A model generated the notes under the pieces. The model did not search any database. It saw nothing but the letters and a program-made list of their open reading frames with translations, and was not told where the DNA came from. Shown here one piece after another: positions 19,401-27,357 of a stretch of DNA of 64,000 bases (its first letter is position 1; every line of letters begins with the position of its first letter). The stretch spans positions 1 through 64,000 of the forward strand of contig NZ_AUXS01000056.1 in NCBI RefSeq assembly GCF_001625565.1, in the 5' to 3' direction. The stretch is from Pseudoalteromonas luteoviolacea NCIMB 1944 (GTDB lineage: Bacteria; Pseudomonadota; Gammaproteobacteria; Enterobacterales; Alteromonadaceae). Made by a program: the position numbers and the translations under genes.

Positions 19401-21287
19401 GCTGGTGACGTATTTGGTAACGGTATGTTGTTGTCAGAGCACACCCGCTTAGTAGCTGCGTTCAACCACATGCATATCTTCATCGATCCAAACCCTGATG
19501 CTGCGAGCTCATATAAAGAGCGTGCACGTATGTTTGAATTACCGCGCTCTTCGTGGGAAGACTATGATGCTAGCTTAATTTCTCAAGGTGGTGGTATTTT
19601 CTCACGTGCTGCTAAGTCAATCACGTTAACACCAGAAATTAAGAAAATGCTTGGCACGAAGAAAGCAAGCATGACACCAAATGAGTTGATTAAAGCACTT
19701 CTCATGATGCCAGTTGACCTATTATGGAATGGTGGTATCGGTACTTACATCAAAGCTGCGGGCGAAAGTGATGCAGATGTAGGTGACAGAGCGAATGATG
19801 CTTTACGTATTAATGGTTCAGAGCTTGGCGCTAAGATCTTCGGTGAGGGTGGTAACCTAGGTGCAACACAACTTGGTCGTATCGAGTTTGCAGCTAAGGG
19901 TGGCCGAATCAATACTGACTTCATCGATAACGTTGGTGGTGTTGCGTGTTCAGATAACGAAGTAAACATTAAGATCCTACTTAATGGTTTAGTTGCAGAA
20001 GGCGACTTAACTAAGAAACAGCGTGACGAATTGCTATATGCAATGACCGACGAAGTTTCAGAGTTGGTATTGGCTGATTGTTACCGTCAAACACATACGT
20101 TATCAGTAACTAAGTCGAAAGGTCCTGCGACGCTTAAAGAAAAGATCCGCTTTATTCATGCTCTTGAAAAAGACGGCAAGCTTGATAGAAACATCGAATT
20201 CTTACCAAGTGATGAAGAGCTAGCAGAGCGTGCAGCAGCAGGTTTAGACCTGACTCGCCCTGAGCTTTCTGTACTAGTTTCTTACTCTAAGATGGTATTA
20301 AAAGAAACTTTAGTGGTAGATGAAATCACTGAAAACCCTTACTACCGTCAGCTATTAGTGAACTCTTTCCCTGTGCCTCTACGTGACCGTTTCAACGCGG
20401 CGATGGATGAGCACCCACTGAGAAAAGAGATCATCGCGACTAAGCTTGCGAACAATATCGTAAACGATATGGGCTTGAACTTCATGATCCGTATGCATGA
20501 AGAGACTGGCGCTACAGAAGCTGAAATTGCACTTTGTTATTCAATTGCATGTGCAACATTCCAGATGTCAGAAACCTGGGCCGAAATTTCAGCGCTTGAT
20601 AACAAGATCCCATCAGCTGTACAAACAGAAATGTTGTATCAGTTACGTCGTACAGTTCGCCGTGTTACGCGTTGGTTCTTACGCCACCGTAATAAAGCAC
20701 TGAGCATCGAGGAAACAATTGAATTCTTCGCGCCGACATTTGCTGACTTAAGTGCTAACTTAACAACTTACATGGTTGACGAAGAAAGTGCACGTTTAGC
20801 AGAGAAAGCTGCTGAGTTAACCTCAGAAGGTGTTCCACAAGCGCTAGCAGATCGTATCGTATCGCTATCTAGCTTGTTCTCAGTGATGGATCTTGCAGAA
20901 GTTGCAAACAACGCGAAGCGTGATATCTCAGTGGTATCTAACACGTACTTCAAGTTAGGTGCAAACATGGGTCTACACTGGTTCCTAGACCAAATCACTG
21001 CGCAACCAGTGGCTAACCACTGGCAGGCACTAGCACGTGCTTCATATCGTGAAGAGCTTGACTGGCAGCAGCGTGCATTGTCTGAAGTTGTATTGAATAG
21101 CTTTGAAGGTGATGGCGAAGTTGACTCATTGATTGATCAGTGGATGGATAACCAAGCTTCGTTATTACATCGCTGGCAGCAAATGTTAGCTGAGTTCAAG
21201 ACCTCTCAGAACCATGACTTTGCGAAGTTCTCAGTAGCACTAAGAGAATTAATGTTACTCAGTCACAACTGTGACACTTCCAAATAA
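16455..21287 (+). CDS. gdhB: NAD-specific glutamate dehydrogenase, large (about 180 kDa) type
   Basis: This 1610-residue enzyme converts glutamate and NAD+ to 2-oxoglutarate, ammonia and NADH, mainly for glutamate catabolism. The long N-terminal part with ACT-like regulatory segments covers about residues 1-700. The catalytic core follows, with KVARGGLRWSDRREDFRTE and VPVGSKGGFVCK near residues 815-855, then a Rossmann region containing AIGDMAGDVFGNGML and FGEGGNLGATQLGR. A C-terminal helical part completes the protein. The length matches the proteobacterial GDH-180 class (Pseudomonas GdhB, Caulobacter). TTAAGGA precedes the ATG. It is a monocistronic unit with its own terminator. Confidence 0.96.
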   Translation: MTQSEGPASVILDNVCKLIQKKVHADNVSLVETFAKALYSNMSKEDLAHRNDSDLYGAALSLWNSLEKNTSDNAVIRVFNPEVAKDGWQSSHTIVEIISDDKPFLVDSVRMALSRKNIASHLLLHCPLKINRDQEDKISAVSGLKTEQESSSTKTVFFIEIDRQTDEAVIADFTQELESVLKDVTVAVEDWLLIRDKLVAVGADIPNRKHSSSEQELNEAVEFLDWLARDNFTFMGYRQYDLVPVQGDYELKPVAGSSLGLMKNSTESSRLLSGLPEVARLEARSKNLLILTKTNSQSRVHRPAHIDYVGIKRFDDEGNVIGEDRFIGLFSSSFYNNSASDVPVLKSKIARIMEQCDFAKGTHAYKAVLNILETYPRDELVQARESELLDVATGVLQTQERDMCRLFVRRDVYGRFFSCMVYVPRERYNTALRRETQKLLGNAFGSNEKVEFTTFFSESTLARTHYIVRVADNNIKYNVKEIENNLVEAARTWEDKLQTALLAGEGEARGNELNRKYATAFPRAYKDEVLPSAAVVDISKLERLSDENKLEMLFYRPQEEANSQIVRLSLFHKDEPIHLSDVMPMLENFGLRVIGETPYAVKTSDGQINWIMDFSMLLDSKGLADFDKVSARFRAALINVWNNRLENDGFNRLVLKAGSTGREASILRAYAKYMRQIGVTFSQSYIENTFEHYPHIANQLVELFEKKFCPQKKVAQKSLDKLVEKIYHELESVANLDDDRIIRLYVAMIDATLRTNFYQKEADGSNKSYVSFKIQPSAIPEMPLPLPAFEIFVYSPRIEGVHLRGGKVARGGLRWSDRREDFRTEVLGLVKAQQVKNTVIVPVGSKGGFVCKQLPNDREGFFREGQACYKIFIRGLLDITDNIVHGDIVPPVDVVRHDEDDPYLVVAADKGTATFSDIANGIAEEYNFWLGDAFASGGSIGYDHKKMGITAKGAWESVKRHFREMDIDCQTTDFTAVAIGDMAGDVFGNGMLLSEHTRLVAAFNHMHIFIDPNPDAASSYKERARMFELPRSSWEDYDASLISQGGGIFSRAAKSITLTPEIKKMLGTKKASMTPNELIKALLMMPVDLLWNGGIGTYIKAAGESDADVGDRANDALRINGSELGAKIFGEGGNLGATQLGRIEFAAKGGRINTDFIDNVGGVACSDNEVNIKILLNGLVAEGDLTKKQRDELLYAMTDEVSELVLADCYRQTHTLSVTKSKGPATLKEKIRFIHALEKDGKLDRNIEFLPSDEELAERAAAGLDLTRPELSVLVSYSKMVLKETLVVDEITENPYYRQLLVNSFPVPLRDRFNAAMDEHPLRKEIIATKLANNIVNDMGLNFMIRMHEETGATEAEIALCYSIACATFQMSETWAEISALDNKIPSAVQTEMLYQLRRTVRRVTRWFLRHRNKALSIEETIEFFAPTFADLSANLTTYMVDEESARLAEKAAELTSEGVPQALADRIVSLSSLFSVMDLAEVANNAKRDISVVSNTYFKLGANMGLHWFLDQITAQPVANHWQALARASYREELDWQQRALSEVVLNSFEGDGEVDSLIDQWMDNQASLLHRWQQMLAEFKTSQNHDFAKFSVALRELMLLSHNCDTSK

Positions 21288-21301
21288 AAATTAACACGTT
21301 A

Positions 21302-21334
21302 AAATACCCCGGCATTTGCTGGGGTATTTTTTTG
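21302..21334 (+). terminator. Strong Rho-independent terminator after gdhB
   Basis: A 13-bp stem (21302-21314 with 21317-21329, one G-T pair) contains the GC block ACCCC/GGGGT, and the T-run reaches 21333. Confidence 0.92.
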
Positions 21335-21368
21335 CCTCAAACTGTTACCAGGAACTTAAGGAGTCACG

Positions 21369-22379
21369 ATGTTTTACGATTTAGCACGTCGTTATATGTT
21401 TAATAAAGATGCGGAATGGGCCCACGACTTTGCTCTAGGCAACTTGCGCCGTTTCAAAAATACCCCATTAAGTCTCGCTTGGTCTCAGTCTCTACCTAAA
21501 AAGCCAGTTAACTTTTTAGGCTTAGAATTTGACAACCCGGTAGGGTTAGCTGCAGGTTTAGACAAAAACGCAGAGTGTATTGACGCATTTGGTCAAATGG
21601 GTTTCGGATTTATCGAAGTTGGTACTGTAACACCAAGACCGCAAGCGGGTAACGACAAGCCACGTATATTTCGTCTTCCAGAAGCCCATGCTGTGATTAA
21701 CAGAATGGGATTCAACAACAAAGGTGTCGACAATTTAGTCGCCAATGTAAAAGCATCAAATTATACCGGGATCCTTGGGATCAATATTGGTAAGAACAAA
21801 GATACACCTAACGAGCAAGGTAAGGATGATTACATCCACTGTATGAGAAAAGTGTTTGAACACGCTTCTTATATCACGGTAAATATCTCTTCTCCAAACA
21901 CTCCCGGACTGCGTGATTTACAGTATGGTGAAGCGTTAGACGACCTGTTACAAAGTTTGAAGAATGAGCAAGTTGATTTAATTGAAAAGCACAAAAAATC
22001 TGTGCCTATGTTAGTTAAGATTGCGCCTGATGTAGATGCGGTACAGCTTACGCAAATTGCTGAATCTCTTGTAAATAATAGAATTGATGGCGTTATAGCG
22101 ACCAATACTACGCTGGCGAGAGATGCAGTACAGGGGCTTGAGTATGCCAATGAAGCAGGGGGTCTATCTGGTCGTCCTGTACGTGAAAAATCAACCCATG
22201 TCGTGACTGAATTAAAGCGTTTGACTGAAGGTAAATTACCTATTATTGGTGTCGGTGGCATCGATAGTGCGGACGCGGCAAAAGAAAAGCTAAATGCAGG
22301 CGCAGATTTAGTTCAGGTTTATACTGGTTTTATATACGAAGGGCCACAATTGATCAAAAGGATCGTAAACTCTTTATAA
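21369..22379 (+). CDS. pyrD: Dihydroorotate dehydrogenase, quinone-dependent class 2
   Basis: This 336-residue protein, the same length as E. coli PyrD, oxidises dihydroorotate to orotate in pyrimidine synthesis and passes electrons through FMN to membrane quinone. The N-terminal amphipathic helix (about 1-35) is the quinone-side membrane contact of class 2 enzymes. Key motifs are NPVGLAAGLDKN, NRMGFNNKG, the catalytic-serine segment NISSPNTPGLRDLQ and the FMN phosphate site GVGGIDSADAA. TTAAGGAG lies 6 bases before the ATG. It stands between the gdhB terminator and the zapC promoter. Confidence 0.97.
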   Translation: MFYDLARRYMFNKDAEWAHDFALGNLRRFKNTPLSLAWSQSLPKKPVNFLGLEFDNPVGLAAGLDKNAECIDAFGQMGFGFIEVGTVTPRPQAGNDKPRIFRLPEAHAVINRMGFNNKGVDNLVANVKASNYTGILGINIGKNKDTPNEQGKDDYIHCMRKVFEHASYITVNISSPNTPGLRDLQYGEALDDLLQSLKNEQVDLIEKHKKSVPMLVKIAPDVDAVQLTQIAESLVNNRIDGVIATNTTLARDAVQGLEYANEAGGLSGRPVREKSTHVVTELKRLTEGKLPIIGVGGIDSADAAKEKLNAGADLVQVYTGFIYEGPQLIKRIVNSL

Positions 22380-22430
22380 GGATCAGTCATATAACGAAAA
22401 GATCCTAAACAAATTGTTATTATAAATATT

Positions 22431-22458
22431 TTCACACTTGCAAAAATCGCGATATACT
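22431..22458 (+). promoter_or_regulatory. Predicted sigma-70 promoter of zapC
   Basis: TTCACA (22431-22436), a 16-base spacer and TATACT (22453-22458) each match consensus at five of six positions. The start point would fall about 38 bases before the chosen zapC start. Confidence 0.55.
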
Positions 22459-22504
22459 TCGCGTTACTGGTTGAATTAATTTAATAGTAATGCGGAGGGC
22501 GATT

Positions 22505-23032
22505 TTGCAAGCATCAAAAGAGTGGCGTTGGCTTCAATGTCGCGTGCAGAACCGTTTGCTTGTTGATTTGGGTGATGAGCTACAGCTTTGCACTCCATAT
22601 CGTCTTCGCCAACTTACGGCTGATTCTGATTCCAGTCCTACCTTTAGCGTTGAAGAAGCGCAATTTTATCAAAATGTCTTTGACTACTTGTGTAGTTATT
22701 CAGTTTGGTCTGAAGCACAGTGCTGCCAGATTGCTCTGAACGCAACAGCTGCAAAGTTTCACTTATTACCTGTGCAAGCAAAAAGCTGGTTTTTTCGGCC
22801 ATATGCAGGGACAGAGGTACTTTGCAACGCAGTTGTAAGCCTTAAGTCTAAAGTGATGGCTGGCGAGTGCCTTATTGTTGATCATGAACGTGAAGCCAGT
22901 TTGTGCATTAACTTGACTGCAGACTTCCAACTTGATGAAAATATTAGCTTAGAACAGTTCCAAGCAATAAAAGTTTTGAATGATCGCATTCACCCAGTAT
23001 TGGTTAGTAATAAAGTAAGCATAAGAGCTTAA
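22505..23032 (+). CDS. zapC: Cell division protein ZapC
   Basis: This is a 175-residue relative of E. coli ZapC (180 residues), which binds FtsZ and promotes bundling of protofilaments in the Z-ring. Matching points are the N-terminal EWRWLQCRVQNRLLVDLGDEL, the central AKSWFFRPYAG and the end IKVLNDRIHPVLV (E. coli has IKIMNDRLKPQV). I chose TTG 22505 because GGAGG (22494-22498) lies 6 bases before it and the protein then begins like its relatives. The in-frame ATG at 22490 would place that site inside the coding region. It lies next to rlmKL, and linkage near pyrD is also seen in enterobacteria. Confidence 0.88.
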   Translation: MQASKEWRWLQCRVQNRLLVDLGDELQLCTPYRLRQLTADSDSSPTFSVEEAQFYQNVFDYLCSYSVWSEAQCCQIALNATAAKFHLLPVQAKSWFFRPYAGTEVLCNAVVSLKSKVMAGECLIVDHEREASLCINLTADFQLDENISLEQFQAIKVLNDRIHPVLVSNKVSIRA

Positions 23033-23057
23033 TCCAATCCCCGTCTTTACATAGCTG

Positions 23058-23066
23058 TGTTATACT
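23058..23066 (+). promoter_or_regulatory. Predicted extended -10 promoter of rlmKL
   Basis: TGTTATACT (TGn plus a five-of-six -10) lies 31 bases before the rlmKL start. No convincing -35 is present, as often with extended -10 promoters. Confidence 0.45.
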
Positions 23067-23096
23067 CGCGTCAATTGAAATTACAGGGTTATCACA

Positions 23097-25208
23097 TTGC
23101 AGTTTATTGCGCTTACATCGATTGGCATCGAAAATTTACTAGTCGAAGAACTTCAATCTTTCGAAATTAAAGTTACAAAGCAAAGCATTGGTTCGGTTCG
23201 CTTTGACGCCGACAACCTCACTGCTCAAAAGTTTTGTATGATGACGCGATACGCAACGCGCGTTATGTTGTTGATTGACGAGCATGAAGACATTAATAAT
23301 AAAGATGACCTTTATAAATTTGCTCGCTTTCAGGGGTGGCAAGAGTGGTTTGGTCCTTCACAAACTTTTGCTGTCGAATTCAACGGTACAAATAAAGAAT
23401 TAAAAAACACTCAGTTTTCAGGGTTAGTTATCAAAGATGCCGTGGTTGATTATTTTCAAGACCTTTATGAGCAGCGCCCGTCTGTAGATAAACAAGATGC
23501 CAATGTTCGAATCATTGCCAAGCTCAACAAACAAAAAATTGCATTGTATTTGGACTACTCAGGGCCAAGGTTATCGGATCGTGGCTACCGTTTAAAACAA
23601 GGCAAGGCGCCAATCCGTGAGCATCTTGCGGCTGCACTTGTGACTCGTAGTGGCTGGTTGAATGATACGTCTAAGCCGCTTTTTGACCCTTGTTGTGGGT
23701 CAGGTACGTTACTCATCGAAGCTGCGAGCATGGCGCTAAAAGCACCTACCAATCTGAATAAAGCTTTTGCATTTAAACGTTTGCCAAGTTTCAGAGAGGC
23801 AAAATTCAAAGAGTTGCAAAAAGAGCTAAAACAGCAAAAAGTAGACTCCAAGCTTTGGTTAATTGGTCACGACATAGATTCAAAGGTAGTAGAAACCGCA
23901 AAATCTAATGCTAATCGCGCTGGTGTGGGCGAGTTTATCCAGTTTAAAGTGGCAGATGCAGGTAAGTTACAGTCTGTTGCGAAACGTCCAGGTACAGTGC
24001 TAAGTAACTTACCTTACGGTGAGCGTTTGGGCTCAATGGCCGAGCTAATTAGCCTTTACCGTAACATGGGTGCAAGTTTTAAAAAGTATTACCAAGATTG
24101 GAATGCCGCGCTGCTTGGTACGGACGATGAACTATTTAGACTTCTGAAGTTGGCATCTAAGAAACGCTATAAATTTAAGAATGGTCCAATAGACGTTACC
24201 TTATATTTATATGAGTTGAACGAAAAACAAGTTGCGCAAAACCAACAAGCTTCAGAGTTACATTATGAACAGTCTCGCGCATTTGCAAATCGCTTGAAAA
24301 AGAACAAGCAAGGCTTGAAAAGTTGGTTGAAAAAAGAAGCTGTTCAAGCTTATCGTCTATATGATGCTGATATTCCAGAGTACAACGTAGCTGTTGATGT
24401 GTATGACGACAATGCAGTAATTTTTGAATACGCAGCGCCGAAAGAAATCAACGCGGAAGTTGCCGATAAGCGATTACAAGATGTCATCTCTTTGACTGCT
24501 GAGACATTAGATATTTCTCCAAGTAATTTGGCCGTAAAGGTGCGTAAAAAGCAACGAGGTGATGAGCAGTACACTTCTTATGAGAAGCAAAATCGTTATC
24601 AAGTCATTGAAGAATTTGGTGCCAAATTTAAAGTCAATTTATACGATTATTTAGACACAGGCCTATTTTTGGACCATCGTTTAGCGCGTCGCTTTATTCA
24701 ACAAAACGCACAAGACAAGCGAGTGTTAAACCTATTTGCCTATACAGGTACTGCGTCTGTTCACGCAGCACTTGGTGGTGCTAAGTCGGTGACGACAGTT
24801 GATATGTCAAAGACATATCTCAAGTGGGCTGAAGAGAACTTTGCGCTTAATAACCTTAAAAATCCGCGCTTTAGATTCGAACAAGCTGACTGTCTGAACT
24901 GGCTTGAGCATGCGAAAGGTCAGTATGATCTGATCTTCTTAGATCCTCCTACGTTCTCAAACTCAAAGCGAATGAAGAATGTTTTTGATGTGCAAAGAGA
25001 CCACATTCAATTGCTAACTTGGGTTAAGAATATTTTGAGCCCAGATGGCGTTTTGTTGTTCTCTAACAACAAGCGTGGATTTAAAATGGATGAAGTTGCA
25101 TTAATGGGCTTGGGGCTGAAAGCGGAAAATATCTCAAAGGAGACACTATCTCCTGACTTTAAGCGCAACAAGCAAATTCACAATAGCTGGCTTATCACCC
25201 ATGGCTAA
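23097..25208 (+). CDS. rlmL: Bifunctional 23S rRNA methyltransferase RlmKL (m2G2445 and m7G2069)
   Basis: This 703-residue fusion protein modifies two guanines of 23S rRNA during early ribosome assembly. The N-terminal half has a THUMP RNA-binding domain (about 45-155) and an SAM-dependent methyltransferase with FDPCCGSGTLLIEAA and NLPYGER near residue 304 (RlmL part). The C-terminal half (RlmK) has VLNLFAYTGTASVHAA and LDPPTFSNSKRM, with Asp616. The size equals E. coli RlmKL (702). The start is TTG 23097, with AGGG 8 bases upstream. The end overlaps the glutaredoxin-like gene by 8 bases. Confidence 0.97.
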   Translation: MQFIALTSIGIENLLVEELQSFEIKVTKQSIGSVRFDADNLTAQKFCMMTRYATRVMLLIDEHEDINNKDDLYKFARFQGWQEWFGPSQTFAVEFNGTNKELKNTQFSGLVIKDAVVDYFQDLYEQRPSVDKQDANVRIIAKLNKQKIALYLDYSGPRLSDRGYRLKQGKAPIREHLAAALVTRSGWLNDTSKPLFDPCCGSGTLLIEAASMALKAPTNLNKAFAFKRLPSFREAKFKELQKELKQQKVDSKLWLIGHDIDSKVVETAKSNANRAGVGEFIQFKVADAGKLQSVAKRPGTVLSNLPYGERLGSMAELISLYRNMGASFKKYYQDWNAALLGTDDELFRLLKLASKKRYKFKNGPIDVTLYLYELNEKQVAQNQQASELHYEQSRAFANRLKKNKQGLKSWLKKEAVQAYRLYDADIPEYNVAVDVYDDNAVIFEYAAPKEINAEVADKRLQDVISLTAETLDISPSNLAVKVRKKQRGDEQYTSYEKQNRYQVIEEFGAKFKVNLYDYLDTGLFLDHRLARRFIQQNAQDKRVLNLFAYTGTASVHAALGGAKSVTTVDMSKTYLKWAEENFALNNLKNPRFRFEQADCLNWLEHAKGQYDLIFLDPPTFSNSKRMKNVFDVQRDHIQLLTWVKNILSPDGVLLFSNNKRGFKMDEVALMGLGLKAENISKETLSPDFKRNKQIHNSWLITHG

Positions 25209-25446
25209 GGTGGTTTTATATCATACTGATGGATGTCATCTTTGTGAGCAAGCATATGCTTTAGCAATTAATGTGCTTGCTGCTAACGACATTCATCATC
25301 AAGATATTTTGGAAGACGAGAAATTGATGACACAATTTCAAACTTCAATCCCAGTAATAAAGAATATAAAAACAGGTAAATTGCTGAACTGGCCATTTAC
25401 TCAACAACAAATTGAAGAGTTTATACAAGAAGATGGATTTAATTAG
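25201..25446 (+). CDS. Glutaredoxin-family small thiol protein
   Basis: This 81-residue protein is a minimal thioredoxin fold of the glutaredoxin/DUF836 type. The first strand (VVLYHT) leads to the active site Cys12-His-Leu-Cys15, and SIPVI carries the cis-proline. Its physiological partner is unknown. Its start overlaps rlmL by 8 bases, and its end overlaps the uup start by 14 bases, so the three are translated in a tightly coupled series. The CxxC pair suggests disulfide exchange in the cytoplasm rather than a structural role. Confidence 0.85.
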   Translation: MAKVVLYHTDGCHLCEQAYALAINVLAANDIHHQDILEDEKLMTQFQTSIPVIKNIKTGKLLNWPFTQQQIEEFIQEDGFN

Positions 25447-27349
25447 AATTGCTAAAGCACAACTTGCTTTTGGTTCTCATCCGTTATTAGACAATGCTGA
25501 TGCGCTAATCGAAGCAGGAGAGCGAGTGTGTATTGTTGGCAGAAACGGTGCTGGTAAATCAACTTTATTGAAGGTCCTTGATGGTCAAGTATTACTTGAT
25601 GATGGTGAAATAAACCGTTTGACCGGATTAAAAGTATCGCGACTTGAACAGGACCCGCCAAAAGGCGCCGAGGGGAGTGTATTTGACTACGTGGCACAAG
25701 GCTTACCTGACGTTGCGAGTCTTTTAATTGAATACAACCACGTCAGTGAGGCGCTTCAAACTGATCAATCAACGAACCTGCTAAATAAACTTGAACGATT
25801 GTCTGCAGAGATTGAAGCTGCGGATGCATGGCGTTTTGAAAGTCGTATCAACTTGGTATTGAGCCAGTTACAACTGACAGCGCAAATGCGTTTGGAAAAG
25901 CTCTCTGGTGGTTGGTTGAGAAAAGTTGCTTTGGCAAAGGCGTTGGTAAGCGATCCTGATTTATTGCTACTAGATGAGCCAACCAACCACTTAGATATGG
26001 CAAGTGTGGAATGGCTTGAATCGTTTTTAAAAGATTTTAAAGGTGGCATAGTCTTTATTTCCCACGATCGTGCTTTTATCAGAGCTGTGGCGACAAGAAT
26101 TTTAGACTTAGACAGAGGTAAGCTAGTGTCTTATCCAGGAAACTACGCTAAGTATCTAGATCAAAAAGCCCATGACTTAAAAGTAGAAGAAACGCAAAAT
26201 GCGCTGTTTGATAAAAAACTTGCTGAAGAAGAGGCTTGGATCAGACAAGGGATCAAAGCGAGAAGAACACGTAATGAAGGCAGAGTACGTGCATTGAAGG
26301 CTTTGCGCGTAGAGCGTAAACAACGTGTTGAGCAGGTCGGTAAAGCTGATTTCAATATTGAGTCGGCAGAGCGTTCAGGTAAGCTAGTGTTTGAGGCCAA
26401 CTTTGTAAATCACGCATTTAAAGATAAGCCAATTGTTAAAGACTTTTCGACCTTGGTTATGCGTGGTGACCGTGTTGGACTAATTGGTCCAAATGGTATT
26501 GGTAAAACGACTTTACTTAAGCTTTTATTTGGCAAGTTGTCAGCCGACAGCGGTAAAATTAAGCAAGGTGTGAACTTAGAAGTTGCTTATTTTGACCAAT
26601 ACCGTGAAAAGCTTGATGAAGAAATGACAGTGCAAGACAATGTCGCTGAAGGTAAGCAAGAAGTTGCAATTGGTGGTAGAAGTCGACATGTTTTAGGCTA
26701 TTTACAAGACTTTTTATTTCCACCAGCAAGAGCGAGAACACCAGTAAAAGCACTGTCAGGTGGTGAGAAAAACCGATTACTTCTAGCAAAACTATTCTTA
26801 AAGCCTTCAAATGTATTGGTTTTGGATGAACCGACCAACGATCTCGATATTGAGACACTTGAACTGTTAGAGGAAATTATCACTCAGTATCAAGGTACAA
26901 TTTTAATTGTCAGTCACGATAGGGAGTTTATTGATAATACCTGTAATAGCGTGTGGGCGTTTGAAGGGGATGGCGTTGTTACTGAGATAGTCGGTGGATA
27001 TAGTGACTTTGAGTCTTATCGTGATAATAAACAGGCGCAACAAAAAGAGCTAGAGAAGTTAGATAAAGAAAAAGCAACGGCGAGCCCGGCAAAGCGAGAT
27101 ACAAGTAAAAACAAATCTAGTAAGCTCAGTTACAAATTAAAACTTGAATTAGAAGGCTTGCCGAGTAAAGTAGAGGAGCTTGAATCCGCGCTTGAAAGTC
27201 AGCAAGAATTAGTTAACTCCCCTGAGTTCTTTAAACAAGAGTCTGATGTAACACAACAAGCATTGAACCAACTTGCGGAATTGGAGTCCAAGCTCGAAAC
27301 CGCGTATGAACGTTGGGAAGAATTAGAAGCTTTACAGAATCAGCAGTAA
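25433..27349 (+). CDS. uup: ABC-F ATPase Uup
   Basis: This 638-residue cytoplasmic ABC-F protein has two ATP-binding cassettes and no membrane domain. Members act on the ribosome, and Uup loss in E. coli raises precise excision of transposons. Cassette 1 has Walker A GRNGAGKST (36-44), signature LSGGWLRK and Walker B LLLLDEPTNHLD. Cassette 2 has GPNGIGKTT (352-360), LSGGEKNR and VLVLDEPTNDLD. The C-terminal Lys/Glu-rich coiled coil (about 540-638) is the DNA-binding tail seen in Uup. The start ATG 25433 aligns with E. coli Uup (DLIRI... GERVCIVGRNG). An upstream in-frame TTG at 25412 is less likely. Confidence 0.95.
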   Translation: MDLIRIAKAQLAFGSHPLLDNADALIEAGERVCIVGRNGAGKSTLLKVLDGQVLLDDGEINRLTGLKVSRLEQDPPKGAEGSVFDYVAQGLPDVASLLIEYNHVSEALQTDQSTNLLNKLERLSAEIEAADAWRFESRINLVLSQLQLTAQMRLEKLSGGWLRKVALAKALVSDPDLLLLDEPTNHLDMASVEWLESFLKDFKGGIVFISHDRAFIRAVATRILDLDRGKLVSYPGNYAKYLDQKAHDLKVEETQNALFDKKLAEEEAWIRQGIKARRTRNEGRVRALKALRVERKQRVEQVGKADFNIESAERSGKLVFEANFVNHAFKDKPIVKDFSTLVMRGDRVGLIGPNGIGKTTLLKLLFGKLSADSGKIKQGVNLEVAYFDQYREKLDEEMTVQDNVAEGKQEVAIGGRSRHVLGYLQDFLFPPARARTPVKALSGGEKNRLLLAKLFLKPSNVLVLDEPTNDLDIETLELLEEIITQYQGTILIVSHDREFIDNTCNSVWAFEGDGVVTEIVGGYSDFESYRDNKQAQQKELEKLDKEKATASPAKRDTSKNKSSKLSYKLKLELEGLPSKVEELESALESQQELVNSPEFFKQESDVTQQALNQLAELESKLETAYERWEELEALQNQQ

Positions 27350-27357
27350 GGATTGAA

